Shown here: in pieces, positions 43,507-52,542 of the stretch
Layout of the letters: the number at the start of each line of letters is the position of its first letter
How positions within the stretch are numbered: position 1 is the first letter of the stretch
Translations under genes and position numbers: made by a program
Notes under the pieces: generated by a model
The model's input: the letters and a program-made list of their open reading frames with translations, nothing else
Told to the model about the DNA's origin: nothing
The model's database searches: none
Assembly: GCF_963677685.1 (NCBI RefSeq)
Contig: NZ_OY782186.1
Span: forward strand, 3,224,001 to 3,288,000
From: an uncultured Bacteroides sp.
GTDB lineage: Bacteria > Bacteroidota > Bacteroidia > Bacteroidales > Bacteroidaceae
DNA: 64,000 nucleotides
Direction: 5' to 3'

Positions 43507-43905
43507 TTAATAAGGAACAAACTCCGCATAACTACCATCGAGATAGCCAGATAAGAAGTTAACGCCAACGTTTACATTATCAAACAGAATACGATCATTT
43601 GGAGCATACTCTATAATGATTGCCCTAAAATAACCCGAAGACCAATACCAATGAAAGGAATAATTATCAATAACTGTATTATTAAAATTATAAGTGGTAA
43701 TAATCTCTTTTCCGGTTCCATCCATATCAAAGAAAAATTCTTGGTCACAATCCACTCCACTTCCATTTACAAAAGAGCTGAGCCAATGTGTCTGACACAA
43801 ATTATATGTTGCCTCATTGCCATCAACAGGGTCATCATCTGTATCACAGGCAGTAAAAAGGGTAAAAGATATTAATAATAGGAAAAGTAGTTTAGCTGTT
43901 TTCAT
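43507..43905 (-). CDS. Small lipoprotein of unknown function
   Basis: Protein of 132 aa from the ATG at 43905, with a lipoprotein signal (SFTLFTAC lipobox) and a TDDDPVDG linker typical of surface-exposed Bacteroides lipoproteins. The rest is short beta strands (THWLSSFVNGSG, EFFFDMDGTGKEIITTY, YSFHWYWSSGYFRAIII), resembling small lipocalin-like domains such as the one at 47591-48004. It begins the minus-strand island and is divergent from the TPR regulator. Function unknown. Confidence 0.7.
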   Translation of the reverse strand: MKTAKLLFLLLISFTLFTACDTDDDPVDGNEATYNLCQTHWLSSFVNGSGVDCDQEFFFDMDGTGKEIITTYNFNNTVIDNYSFHWYWSSGYFRAIIIEYAPNDRILFDNVNVGVNFLSGYLDGSYAEFVPY

Positions 43906-44055
43906 ATTCAATATTTAATTATTAGTAAATACAAATATATATTTTTTTAATAATCAAAAGATAAATGCACTGATTTTATTTATTAGGAAAGAAAAAACGA
44001 TATAAATCAATAAGTAAAATATCAGGAATACATTTCGTAAATCAGACAAAAAATA

Positions 44056-44063
44056 TAACTTTG
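44056..44063 (+). promoter_or_regulatory. Candidate -7 element of the TPR regulator gene
   Basis: TAACTTTG fits TAnnTTTG and lies 31 bases before the ATG at 44095. About 20 bases upstream is TTTC (44033-44036), a partial -33 match. Confidence 0.5.
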
Positions 44064-44094
44064 TGATTCTTTGAAAGCACAACCAAACTAAAGA

Positions 44095-45807
44095 ATGATG
44101 AAAAGCATAAAAAAAGCATCAACTATATCTATATTATTATTGTTCATTTTCATCCTAGCAGGATGTAATCGCAAAAAATCTGAAACAGTACCAGAGCTAG
44201 AAAAAGCAAAACAATTGCTCGAAAGCAATCCTGATAGTGCATCAAATATATTAAAGAAGATAGTATCTCCTGAAAAATTTAATGATGAAACTTTTGCTCA
44301 TTGGTGTATGCTATCAGGTAAGATAACCGACAAGATTAACACTCCCATTCTACCTATAAGCTATCTTCAACGTGCCCTTACATGGTATGAAAAACATGGA
44401 ACTCAAAAAGAACAAGCTCAAATCAAACTCTATCTAGGACGCTCTTTTGTAGCAGAAGGTAACTATGACAAAGCCATGACTATATATATTGATGCTTTGG
44501 ATATAGCACAGAAAAACAAGTTACATAATCTATTAGGATACATCAATTGTTATATAGGAGATTTGTATGAGCAAAAACATATGCTCAAATATGCTGTAAA
44601 TAAATACAAAATCGGTGCCAACAATTTCAAAACAGCAAATAACATAAGAAGTTATGCTTGTGCTTTAAGAGATGTCGGTCGCGAATATGCATTCATGGAT
44701 TCATTGTCTTATGCCTTAACTGTAATGCAGAAAGCCGACTCAATAGCATCTCAATTAAACGACGATAATGTAAAAGGCTCAATTAATAATTCTTTAGGAA
44801 ATATTTATCGACTACAACATCAATACAACAAAGCTAAAGTATATTTCATTAAAGCATTGGCACAAGGTAAAAATAAGATGCCCGACCGTATGGCACTTAT
44901 AAATTTCTATATTGAAACAGGTTCTACAGCACAAGCATACCAATTGTTGCAAGAAATCCCACAAAAGAACTCTAAATATAGCCCTACAATAAAAAAATTC
45001 TATAGTCAAATATATGAGGCTAAAGGCAATTATAAAAAAGCTTTAGAAAAATTTCAAGAATATACAGAATTAAGTGACTCAATAAGTTATGCAGATAATC
45101 AATCTAAAATACTCGAAATAGAGGCACAATATAATATTCTTAAGGCACAATCGGAAATCAATGATTTGAAGATAAGTAAACAGAAATACATTATCATCCT
45201 GACCATATCCATCTCCTTTACTTTACTTATCCTACTATCTTACTTCATTTATAGAAAAAGAGCAGTCTCAAAAATTCAGAAACAACAAGAAGAATTGAAT
45301 CAAATCAAAATTAAGTTGCTCAACCTTTCTTTGGAGTTAGAAAAAAAGAGGAGTCAACTAGAAACAGCAAAAGCCAAGAATGAGAATGTAGATAAGCTGC
45401 AAGAAGAGGTTGGCTATTTATCCACAAAATATAAAAAACTACAAAATTGCATCCTAACCCAATCAGCTATCTATAAAAAATTATCGCAGCTAGCTAAACA
45501 GAACATTCCAGGCAATAATAAACCATTGATAACTGATAATCTTTGGCAGCTTATAGTAGATGTAATAACAATTACATATCCTAAACTAAAAGCACTTCTC
45601 TACGAGCTGTGCCCCGAATTAACTAGTCAAGAATGGCAATATTGCTGTCTCTATATGTTCAATTTTGATAGTTTTGAAGAAGCTAAATTATTGAACCTTA
45701 ACCCAAACTCGGTACGAACAAAACATTTGAGACTAAGACAGAAGTTGAACATTACCTTAGAACCTAGAACAACACTATACGAATATTTAATTAGTCACAT
45801 GCATTAA
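44095..45807 (+). CDS. Membrane TPR protein with LuxR-like C-terminal helix-turn-helix
   Basis: Protein of 570 aa. The N-terminus has a lipoprotein-like signal (FIFILAGC), then about seven tetratricopeptide repeats (residues 30-340; e.g. IKLYLGRSFVAEGNYDKAMT, NYKKALEKFQEYTEL). One strong membrane segment (about 365-385, IIILTISISFTLLILLSYFI) is followed by a coiled coil (about 395-450) and a C-terminal HTH-like region with ...EEAKLLNLNPNSVRTKHLRLRQKL. This architecture is widespread in Bacteroidetes as one-component membrane regulators: periplasmic TPRs sense, the cytoplasmic HTH binds DNA. The three lipoprotein genes just downstream on the same strand are plausible targets. The signal is unknown. 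Confidence 0.83.
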   Translation: MMKSIKKASTISILLLFIFILAGCNRKKSETVPELEKAKQLLESNPDSASNILKKIVSPEKFNDETFAHWCMLSGKITDKINTPILPISYLQRALTWYEKHGTQKEQAQIKLYLGRSFVAEGNYDKAMTIYIDALDIAQKNKLHNLLGYINCYIGDLYEQKHMLKYAVNKYKIGANNFKTANNIRSYACALRDVGREYAFMDSLSYALTVMQKADSIASQLNDDNVKGSINNSLGNIYRLQHQYNKAKVYFIKALAQGKNKMPDRMALINFYIETGSTAQAYQLLQEIPQKNSKYSPTIKKFYSQIYEAKGNYKKALEKFQEYTELSDSISYADNQSKILEIEAQYNILKAQSEINDLKISKQKYIIILTISISFTLLILLSYFIYRKRAVSKIQKQQEELNQIKIKLLNLSLELEKKRSQLETAKAKNENVDKLQEEVGYLSTKYKKLQNCILTQSAIYKKLSQLAKQNIPGNNKPLITDNLWQLIVDVITITYPKLKALLYELCPELTSQEWQYCCLYMFNFDSFEEAKLLNLNPNSVRTKHLRLRQKLNITLEPRTTLYEYLISHMH

Positions 45808-46043
45808 AATGAAGCTAAAATTTAAGCGCAGATAAGGGAAAATATTTATACGTTTAGTTCATGTATACACAATAGTCCATAACTTACTGATAATCAGGTA
45901 CCACATGTCTATACCTAAGTTAAAAAAATAGAGTAAAGCATCACAATAAACTCATAACTTTGACACAGATTTAAAATTAATCAGAGTTATGAAAACAAAG
46001 ATCATCAGAGTGTCCCTCGGTGAAGAATTAGAAAAATACTACC
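45808..46043 (+). promoter_or_regulatory. Promoter region before lipoprotein trio, with a 33-codon upstream ORF
   Basis: A -7-like TAACTTTG occurs at 45955-45962. An ATG at 45989 opens a 33-codon frame (MKTKIIRVSLGEELEKYYHEK..., stop 46088-46090) that overlaps the first 47 bases of the next gene in another frame. It could be a translated leader or chance. No terminator for the TPR gene was recognised. Confidence 0.35.
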
Positions 46044-46793
46044 ATGAAAAAATTAGCATTCATAATCTGTTCACTATTATTAATTTGTAGCTGCTCCGAC
46101 AAACAAGCAGATCCGCAATCCAAGGAGCCAAGTAAAACTTACTTCGAACCTTTCGTTGGTGAAAAGTTTTATGCGTCCTTTGATGCCGAAGGAGATGATT
46201 ACACTTTAAAGATCGATAATCCGGAAATCATCTCGTGGGAATATACAAAGCATAAAGGAGTAATACTCATAAAAGCTTTAGACAGCGGAAATGCCTCAAT
46301 CAGTGTGATAGATGCAAATGACAACACCATAGCTATTATCGGCGTTTGGGCTCATTATTTTGGAAGCAGTAATATAGAAGAAATAACAATGCGCCCTGAC
46401 CCCAACGTAAAATCGGAAGTAATTGTAGAGGCCAAAGATGCTGAGAAGAAGCTACTAATAGAAAATGAATTATGGGAATATGTAAAACAAAGACAGCGTA
46501 CGCTATATACTTTCGATGGAGAAACGAAGATATTTACTATGGATATTGCACAATCAGGAGTAAAGTATAAAGGTACATATAGCTGTAATATCGATTCTTT
46601 AATACTCAAATATGACAATATCATTGAGAGATACGGCTTCCAGATAGCAGCTGGAATGGTTGTGTCTTATATAATAAAAGCAGATAAAACCAAAGAATAC
46701 CAACTGTTATACCCGAATGCGGGTATTGCATCAGTAAAAGTCAATAGAGTATGGTATGACTGGCAGGCATCCTCCCGTCCTAGAGTAAACTAA
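46044..46793 (+). CDS. Lipoprotein of unknown function, tandem paralogue 1
   Basis: Lipoprotein of 249 aa (lipobox LLLICSC). An N-terminal part of about 80 residues (KFYASFDAEGDDYTLKIDNPEIISWE...KGVILIKALDSGNASISVID) has the alternating pattern of bacterial Ig-like domains. The rest contains VWAHYFGSSNIEE, a helical segment and TLYTFDGETKIFTMDIAQSG. The gene 19 bp downstream encodes the same architecture at low identity. It follows the TPR regulator. No known family; cell-surface exposure is inferred. Confidence 0.75.
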   Translation: MKKLAFIICSLLLICSCSDKQADPQSKEPSKTYFEPFVGEKFYASFDAEGDDYTLKIDNPEIISWEYTKHKGVILIKALDSGNASISVIDANDNTIAIIGVWAHYFGSSNIEEITMRPDPNVKSEVIVEAKDAEKKLLIENELWEYVKQRQRTLYTFDGETKIFTMDIAQSGVKYKGTYSCNIDSLILKYDNIIERYGFQIAAGMVVSYIIKADKTKEYQLLYPNAGIASVKVNRVWYDWQASSRPRVN

Positions 46794-46811
46794 GAAAAAC
46801 AAATAGAAAAA

Positions 46812-47528
46812 ATGATAAAACTTAAATATACTCTTTTACTAGTAAATATCTTATTGATAGGTTGCTCAAAAAGCGAAACAATTAGTGATGATAATAATTC
46901 GATAAAACTAAGTTCTTACTCTGTTCACTTTTTAGCAGGAGAAGAATGTACCATTGACGTTCTTTCAAAAACGGACAATTTAAGCCTTTCAGAAGAAAAT
47001 CCGAAAATTGCATCCGGATGGTGGACAAATAATGGAAAAACAATTCGAATAAAAGGAGAAAATATTGGAGAGACATCAATTTTTATCAAGGACAAATATC
47101 ATCCTGATAGGACAGTAGAGATAAAGATTATTTCTGATTATTTCAGCGGCAATTTTGAAGAAGATGGTGATAGAGCAACCATCATAGTACAAGCTTATGA
47201 AAAATCAATTCAAGAGCAGATTGAAAGTGACTTAAAAGCAATAGCCAAAAGTAGATCTGGCACCTTATATTCTTTTGACAAAGGCTCTAAGAGTGTTACT
47301 GTTAAGGAGTATGGAAGGAATAAGTATAGCGGAAATTATGAATGGGATAAAGATAACTTAACGATAAAGATTAATGAGACTACGAAGAAATATAAGTTCG
47401 GGGTTATTGATAAGAATTCAGTTGTAATAGAATCAGACTTATCAAATACATATAAGCTCAAATATCCCAACGCATCTATTTATCATGTAAGACTAATTAT
47501 GTTTTTAAAGTCATCCAAGAATCAATAA
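46812..47528 (+). CDS. Lipoprotein of unknown function, tandem paralogue 2
   Basis: Lipoprotein of 238 aa (lipobox LLIGC). It repeats the plan of the preceding gene: Ig-like N-terminus (EECTIDVLSKTDNLSLSEEN...TIRIKGENIGETSIFI), DYFSGNFEEDGDRATII matching YFGSSNIEE of the neighbour, and TLYSFDKGSKSVTVKEYG matching TLYTFDGETKIFTMDI. The C-terminal NTYKLKYPNASIYHVRL parallels KEYQLLYPNAGIASVKV. The two arose by an old tandem duplication and are likely co-transcribed (18-bp gap). Function unknown. Confidence 0.75.
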   Translation: MIKLKYTLLLVNILLIGCSKSETISDDNNSIKLSSYSVHFLAGEECTIDVLSKTDNLSLSEENPKIASGWWTNNGKTIRIKGENIGETSIFIKDKYHPDRTVEIKIISDYFSGNFEEDGDRATIIVQAYEKSIQEQIESDLKAIAKSRSGTLYSFDKGSKSVTVKEYGRNKYSGNYEWDKDNLTIKINETTKKYKFGVIDKNSVVIESDLSNTYKLKYPNASIYHVRLIMFLKSSKNQ

Positions 47529-47590
47529 TAAAAAAGTAGAGAAATGCAGATTTACAAGACATTATTTATGAAAATATAAATTTTATCATT

Positions 47591-48004
47591 ATGAAAACGA
47601 CTCAAGTAATACTCTTTTGTTCTCTAAGTTTAATCCTGTTCAGTTGCAACGATGACAAAGATAACTTTAATATGAATACAAGATCATTAGAACAAAGCCA
47701 ATGGAGTGGTACTCTAAACGAAACGGATGCATGGGGAAATGGAGAATATACGGCAGAAATAGGAATGATCTTTTATTCGGAGAGCAAAGGAAGATGTAGC
47801 GTAAAAAGAGGAGACGAATCGCCTTTTGAATATGACTTCGAATATTCTGTTGATGCAAAAATTCTAATTATTCATGAGAAAAAAGGGGATTTGGACGGAC
47901 ATTGGTTACTTATTCAATCTGATAAAGACAAGATAGTATTGGAAAAAGGAACCGGTGGAGACGGAGCTTATAAAGGTGTCTTGACACTTAAAAGAAATTA
48001 TTAG
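47591..48004 (+). CDS. Small lipocalin-like lipoprotein
   Basis: Lipoprotein of 137 aa (lipobox LILFSC) with a short NDDKDNF linker and a single beta-rich domain: QSQWSGTLNETDAWGNGEYT, GMIFYSESKGRCSVKRG, YDFEYSVDAKILIIHEK, WLLIQSDKDKIVLEKG. The strand order resembles lipocalin-like/META-type domains in Bacteroides lipoproteins. It is 62 bp after the second paralogue and before a strong terminator, so it is probably the last gene of this unit. Confidence 0.72.
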   Translation: MKTTQVILFCSLSLILFSCNDDKDNFNMNTRSLEQSQWSGTLNETDAWGNGEYTAEIGMIFYSESKGRCSVKRGDESPFEYDFEYSVDAKILIIHEKKGDLDGHWLLIQSDKDKIVLEKGTGGDGAYKGVLTLKRNY

Positions 48005-48041
48005 CGCTTGCTTAGTAAAGAAATTAAGGTCTTGATAATAG

Positions 48042-48078
48042 AGCCGCCACGATTTGAGAATAAAAAGTGGCGGCTTAT
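48042..48078. terminator. Terminator between lipoprotein trio and DUF5715 gene
   Basis: agccgccac and gtggcggct form a 9-bp GC-rich stem with a 16-base A-rich loop, followed by TATTTAT on the plus strand. It lies between convergent genes. Confidence 0.8.
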
Positions 48079-48181
48079 TTATCAAGTCAAGAATATTACT
48101 GTTCAAACAATGAGCAGCGCAAGTTCAACAAAAAGATGATACCCCCTATCTTATTAGAAATAGTTGAGATAAGCAACCTAT

Positions 48182-48874
48182 TTATCTTGCGGTAATATGG
48201 AAACATCCTTGTTTCAATTCATACTTAACATAGCATTTATCAGCCTTACGCACATCACGAAGAACTTCTGAAAGTACAAGTTTTAAAGTAGAGGCGTCAA
48301 CATCTTCCATAGGACGACTTCCTTCTTCTTCAACTTTAACAAACCGCTTCCAACTGATATCAAAAGTAGTCCCATAAAAATGAGCTGAATTTTTTGATGC
48401 ATTGCCGTTACGACGACGTAAACGCTTTACATCATTGCGCGTACGAAGTACAGAGGTTATCAAAATCCGATTAGGATTAAGACCTTTAGCTCTTAAAGAA
48501 TCAAGAAAATTAGAACCGATAGTATGTAAAAGTTCACTGGCACAGGGAACCAAATATGGTACAGAATGAGTCAAAGAGTCAATAGAATAAAAATCATTAT
48601 CAGAAATGTGCACAAGCCGATTACCCAAAGATTTTACTTCTTCACGAGTATTCAAAGGAGAGATTCCATTATTCTTTGCTGCTACTAATTGAACATTATT
48701 TAAATCGCCAAAAGAGCGTCTATAACTTATAACTCCATGTATATTATGAGGGTGATTCAAAACTAAAGACATGTCTTCTTTACTACTCGGAAAAATAAAA
48801 AAAGCAATGACAATCAGCAATGATAAAAGGAGTAAATAAGCAAGATTGCGGTAACGAGGTTTTAACTTACGCAT
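48182..48874 (-). CDS. DUF5715 family membrane-anchored protein
   Basis: Protein of 230 aa with one N-terminal membrane segment (about residues 10-28) and a periplasmic domain. RILITSVLRTRNDVKRLRRRN and SAHFYGTTFDISWKRF resemble the SxHxxGxxxD zinc site of VanY/M15 D-Ala-D-Ala peptidases, so a cell-wall peptidase-like fold is likely; this link is inferred from the motif. DUF5715 is recognised from the overall pattern. It is divergent from phoH and monocistronic. Confidence 0.82.
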   Translation of the reverse strand: MRKLKPRYRNLAYLLLLSLLIVIAFFIFPSSKEDMSLVLNHPHNIHGVISYRRSFGDLNNVQLVAAKNNGISPLNTREEVKSLGNRLVHISDNDFYSIDSLTHSVPYLVPCASELLHTIGSNFLDSLRAKGLNPNRILITSVLRTRNDVKRLRRRNGNASKNSAHFYGTTFDISWKRFVKVEEEGSRPMEDVDASTLKLVLSEVLRDVRKADKCYVKYELKQGCFHITAR

Positions 48875-49074
48875 GGTTCTGTTTATCTATTTTGTAGCGC
48901 AAATATAAAAAAATTGCCTATTAACTAAAAACATCATGCAAATTAATTCGTTAATAGCTGTATAAATATGGCAGCGATTGATTAAATTTGCAGGCGTTTA
49001 GCGCTGAGCATTTCTACATACCGGCGATAAAGAATTATTCGGTTAGTAAACAAATCAACCCATAAACACATTTA

Positions 49075-50055
49075 ATGATAGAGAAACTGATTGTTCTTGA
49101 GGACATTGATCCTGTTATTTTTTATGGCGTGAATAATGCCAATATACAACTAATAAAAGCCTTGTTCCCTAAGTTGAGGATTGTAGCCAGAGGGAATGTT
49201 ATCAAAGTGCTGGGAGATGAGGAAGACATGTGTGCTTTTGAGGAAAATATCACGGCATTAGAAAAATATTGTGCAGAATATAATTCTCTAAAAGAAGAGG
49301 TTATTATCGATATTGTAAAAGGTAATGCACCGCAGGCTGAGAAAACAGGGAATGTTATTGTATTCAGTGTTACGGGCAAACCAATTATTCCACGCAGCGA
49401 AAACCAATTAAAGTTGGTGGAAGGTTTTACAAAAAACGATATGGTATTTGCAATCGGACCTGCCGGATCGGGAAAAACTTATACCGCCATAGCATTAGCG
49501 GTGAGAGCTCTTAAGAACAAAGAAATAAAAAAAATCATTCTCAGCCGTCCGGCAGTGGAAGCTGGAGAGAAACTGGGTTTCTTACCTGGCGACATGAAAG
49601 AAAAAATTGATCCGTATCTACAACCACTTTATGATGCCTTGCAAGATATGATTCCAGCGGCAAAACTAAAAGAATATATGGAACTAAACATTATTCAAAT
49701 AGCACCATTGGCTTTCATGCGTGGTAGAACATTGAATGATGCAGTTGTTATACTTGACGAAGCGCAAAACACAACGGCTCAACAGATAAAAATGTTTTTG
49801 ACTCGTATGGGAACGAACACCAAGATGATGGTTACAGGTGACATGACACAAATAGATTTACCTGCTTCCCAAACCTCTGGTTTAGTACAAGCGATGAAAA
49901 TTTTAAAAGGGGTTAAAGGCATTAGTTTTGTAGAATTGGGCAAAAAAGATATTGTACGACATAAATTGGTAGAACATATTGTAGATGCCTATGAAAAGTT
50001 TGATAAAGAACAAAGACAGGAAAAAGAAGAGAAGAAAAAGAACAATACAAAGTAG
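49075..50055 (+). CDS. PhoH family ATPase
   Basis: Cytoplasmic P-loop protein of 326 aa. An N-terminal KH-like segment (about 1-95) is followed by the PhoH ATPase with Walker A IGPAGSGKTYTA (about residue 127), RPAVEAGEKLGFLPGD, Walker B VILDEAQN and KMMVTGDMTQIDLP. The tail is Lys/Glu-rich. The role is probably in RNA metabolism, as for PhoH/YbeZ, which acts with the RNase YbeY; ybeY is not adjacent here. A -7-like TAAATTTG at 48983-48990 precedes it, and purC follows after 39 bp. Confidence 0.94.
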   Translation: MIEKLIVLEDIDPVIFYGVNNANIQLIKALFPKLRIVARGNVIKVLGDEEDMCAFEENITALEKYCAEYNSLKEEVIIDIVKGNAPQAEKTGNVIVFSVTGKPIIPRSENQLKLVEGFTKNDMVFAIGPAGSGKTYTAIALAVRALKNKEIKKIILSRPAVEAGEKLGFLPGDMKEKIDPYLQPLYDALQDMIPAAKLKEYMELNIIQIAPLAFMRGRTLNDAVVILDEAQNTTAQQIKMFLTRMGTNTKMMVTGDMTQIDLPASQTSGLVQAMKILKGVKGISFVELGKKDIVRHKLVEHIVDAYEKFDKEQRQEKEEKKKNNTK

Positions 50056-50094
50056 ACTTTTTTTAATGAAGTAAATCATAATATATAATTTGGT

Positions 50095-51036
50095 ATGAAA
50101 GCATTAGTAAAAACAGATTTTAATTTCCCGGGACAGAAAGGTGTATATCACGGAAAAGTGCGTGATGTATATAACATTAATGATGACTTACTGGTCATGG
50201 TGGCAAGTGACCGTATCTCTGCTTTTGACGTGGTTTTACCCAAAGGTATTCCTTTTAAAGGACAAGTATTAAACCAGATAGCAGCGAAGTTTTTAGATGC
50301 GACCTCTGATATTGTTCCAAACTGGAAAATAGCTTCTCCCGACCCAATGGTTACTGTTGGCATAAGATGTGAAGGTTTCCGAGTAGAAATGATTATCCGT
50401 GGTTACCTAACAGGAAGCGCATGGCGTGAGTATGAAGCTGGATGCCGTAATCTTTGCGGCGTTATCTTACCTGATGGGATGAAAGAAAATCAAAAATTCC
50501 CAACTCCTATCATCACTCCGACAACAAAAGCTGACGAAGGACATGATGAGAACATATCTAAAGAAGAAATTATAGAGCAGGGAATTGTTAGCAAAGAGGA
50601 TTATGAATTGATGGAGAAATACACATATGCTCTCTTTCAACGCGGTACAGAGATGGCAGCGGAAAAAGGACTAATTCTTGTTGATACAAAATATGAATTC
50701 GGTAAGAAAGATGATAAAATCTACTTGATTGACGAAATACATACTCCAGACTCGTCTCGTTATTTCTATGCAGATGGCTACGAGGAGAAATTTGCTAAAG
50801 GTGAAGCGCAGAAACAACTATCAAAAGAGTTCGTTCGCCAATGGCTTATTGAAAACAACTTCATGGGAAAAGCAGGACAGCAAGTTCCTGAAATGACTGA
50901 TGAGTATGTTACTTCCGTATCAGAACGTTATATTGAGCTCTATCAACACATCGTCGGAGAGAAATTCAATAAAGCAACAAGTGAAGATATAGCTGCCAGA
51001 ATAGAAAAAAATATCACTGAATTCCTTAAAAAATGA
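50095..51036 (+). CDS. purC: Phosphoribosylaminoimidazole-succinocarboxamide synthase
   Basis: SAICAR synthetase of 313 aa, step 8 of de novo IMP synthesis (CAIR plus aspartate plus ATP). Motifs: KGKVRDVY-type ATP loop ([27 protein letters not shown]), [29 protein letters not shown] and [14 protein letters not shown]. It is the longer eukaryote-like/Bacteroidetes form. Its stop overlaps the next start by 4 bases (ATGA), coupling it to menG. Confidence 0.96.
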   Translation: MKALVKTDFNFPGQKGVYHGKVRDVYNINDDLLVMVASDRISAFDVVLPKGIPFKGQVLNQIAAKFLDATSDIVPNWKIASPDPMVTVGIRCEGFRVEMIIRGYLTGSAWREYEAGCRNLCGVILPDGMKENQKFPTPIITPTTKADEGHDENISKEEIIEQGIVSKEDYELMEKYTYALFQRGTEMAAEKGLILVDTKYEFGKKDDKIYLIDEIHTPDSSRYFYADGYEEKFAKGEAQKQLSKEFVRQWLIENNFMGKAGQQVPEMTDEYVTSVSERYIELYQHIVGEKFNKATSEDIAARIEKNITEFLKK

Positions 51037-51770
51037 ACTACCCCCAGGAAGACATCAAGCCTTATGATAACAGTGCGGAAAAAAGTCCGCAAGTAGAGCA
51101 AATGTTCGATAATATTGCGCATAAATATGATCTACTGAATCATGCTCTCTCAATGGGCATTGATAAAAACTGGAGAAAAAAAGCCATAAACTGGTTAAAG
51201 CCCTATGCCCCGCAACGCATTATGGACGTAGCAACCGGCACAGGTGACTTTGCTATTTTGGCTTACCAAAGTTTAAAACCTCAAGAACTTATCGGCACAG
51301 ACATATCAGAAGGTATGATGGATGTGGGTAGAAAGAAAGTAGAAAAAGAAGGTCTCTCTGGCAAAATAAATTTTGCCAGAGAAGACTGTACTTCACTCTC
51401 GTTTCAAAATGAAAGTTTTGATGCTATAACAGTAGCTTTTGGTATCCGCAATTTTGAAAACCTGGACAAAGGGTTAAGCGAAATGCAACGAGTACTAAAA
51501 AAGAATGGACATTTGGTTATTTTGGAACTTACCACTCCGGACCGTTTTCCAATGAAACAGCTATTTACGATATACGCAAAAATCGTTATACCTATATTGG
51601 GAAAACTTCTATCAAAAGATAAGAGTGCTTATACCTATCTCCCACGAACAATAAAAGCTTTTCCACAAGGAGAAATAATGAAAGATATCATTATACGTGC
51701 CGGATTCGGTGAAGTAAATTTTAAAAGGCTTACTTTTGGTATTTGCACCCTATATACAGCAACAAAATAA
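51033..51770 (+). CDS. menG: Demethylmenaquinone methyltransferase (UbiE/MenG)
   Basis: SAM-dependent C-methyltransferase of 245 aa that makes menaquinone from demethylmenaquinone, the last step of the quinone used by anaerobic Bacteroides. [20 protein letters not shown] and WRKKAINWL open it, the SAM motif is [12 protein letters not shown], and [10 protein letters not shown] and [13 protein letters not shown] are UbiE/MenG signatures. It overlaps purC by 4 bases, and aroE follows after 17 bp. Bacteria of this group lack ubiquinone, so the menG name fits better than ubiE. Confidence 0.95.
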   Translation: MNYPQEDIKPYDNSAEKSPQVEQMFDNIAHKYDLLNHALSMGIDKNWRKKAINWLKPYAPQRIMDVATGTGDFAILAYQSLKPQELIGTDISEGMMDVGRKKVEKEGLSGKINFAREDCTSLSFQNESFDAITVAFGIRNFENLDKGLSEMQRVLKKNGHLVILELTTPDRFPMKQLFTIYAKIVIPILGKLLSKDKSAYTYLPRTIKAFPQGEIMKDIIIRAGFGEVNFKRLTFGICTLYTATK

Positions 51771-51787
51771 TCAAACTTAATACAACT

Positions 51788-52528
51788 ATGCAAAAGTACG
51801 GTTTAATAGGCTACCCCCTAAAACATTCTTTCTCAAGCGGATATTTTAATGAGAAATTTGCTTCGGAAGGCATTGATGCGGAATATGTAAATTTTGAGAT
51901 TCCTGAAATAAAGGATTTCATGCAGGTTATTGAGGAAAATCCGAATTTAAAAGGTCTGAATGTCACTATCCCTTATAAAGAGAAAGTTATTTCTTATCTT
52001 GATGAGCTAGATAAAGACACTGCAGCAATTGGTGCGGTAAATGTGATAAAAATAATACGGGAAAAAGGAAAGGTTAAATTAGTAGGCTACAACTCGGACA
52101 TTATAGGGTTTACACAGTCCATAGAACCTCTACTACAACCTCACCATACTAAAGCTTTGATTTTAGGTACCGGTGGAGCCTCAAAGGCGACATATCATGG
52201 GCTAAAAAAACTGGGAATTGAAAGCACGTTTGTATCACGTACTGCCCGATTCGGAATGTATACCTATGAAGAACTTACTAAGGAAATAATAGAAGAATAC
52301 AAAGTAATTGTTAATTGTACTCCAGTAGGCATGTACCCTAAAGTTGATGTCTGCCCAGATATACCTTATGAGTACTTAACATCTCAACATCTACTATATG
52401 ATTTATTGTACAACCCCAATATGACTCTGTTTATGAAGAAAGGAAAAAGTAAAGGGGCTACAACTAAAAATGGATTAGAAATGTTATTACTACAAGCATT
52501 TGCTGCGTGGGAAATTTGGCAAAAATAA
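51788..52528 (+). CDS. aroE: Shikimate dehydrogenase
   Basis: NADP-dependent enzyme of 246 aa in aromatic amino-acid synthesis (3-dehydroshikimate to shikimate). GYPLKHSFSSGYFNEKF binds shikimate, GLNVTIPYKEKVI carries the catalytic Lys, ILGTGGASKA is the NADP loop, and NCTPVGMYP and NGLEMLLLQA complete the signature. I use the ATG at 51788 (MQKYGLIGYPL); the frame is open back to 51743 inside menG but those residues are not conserved. It belongs to the purC-menG-aroE run. Confidence 0.95.
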   Translation: MQKYGLIGYPLKHSFSSGYFNEKFASEGIDAEYVNFEIPEIKDFMQVIEENPNLKGLNVTIPYKEKVISYLDELDKDTAAIGAVNVIKIIREKGKVKLVGYNSDIIGFTQSIEPLLQPHHTKALILGTGGASKATYHGLKKLGIESTFVSRTARFGMYTYEELTKEIIEEYKVIVNCTPVGMYPKVDVCPDIPYEYLTSQHLLYDLLYNPNMTLFMKKGKSKGATTKNGLEMLLLQAFAAWEIWQK

Positions 52529-52542
52529 AATAGAATGTAGAG

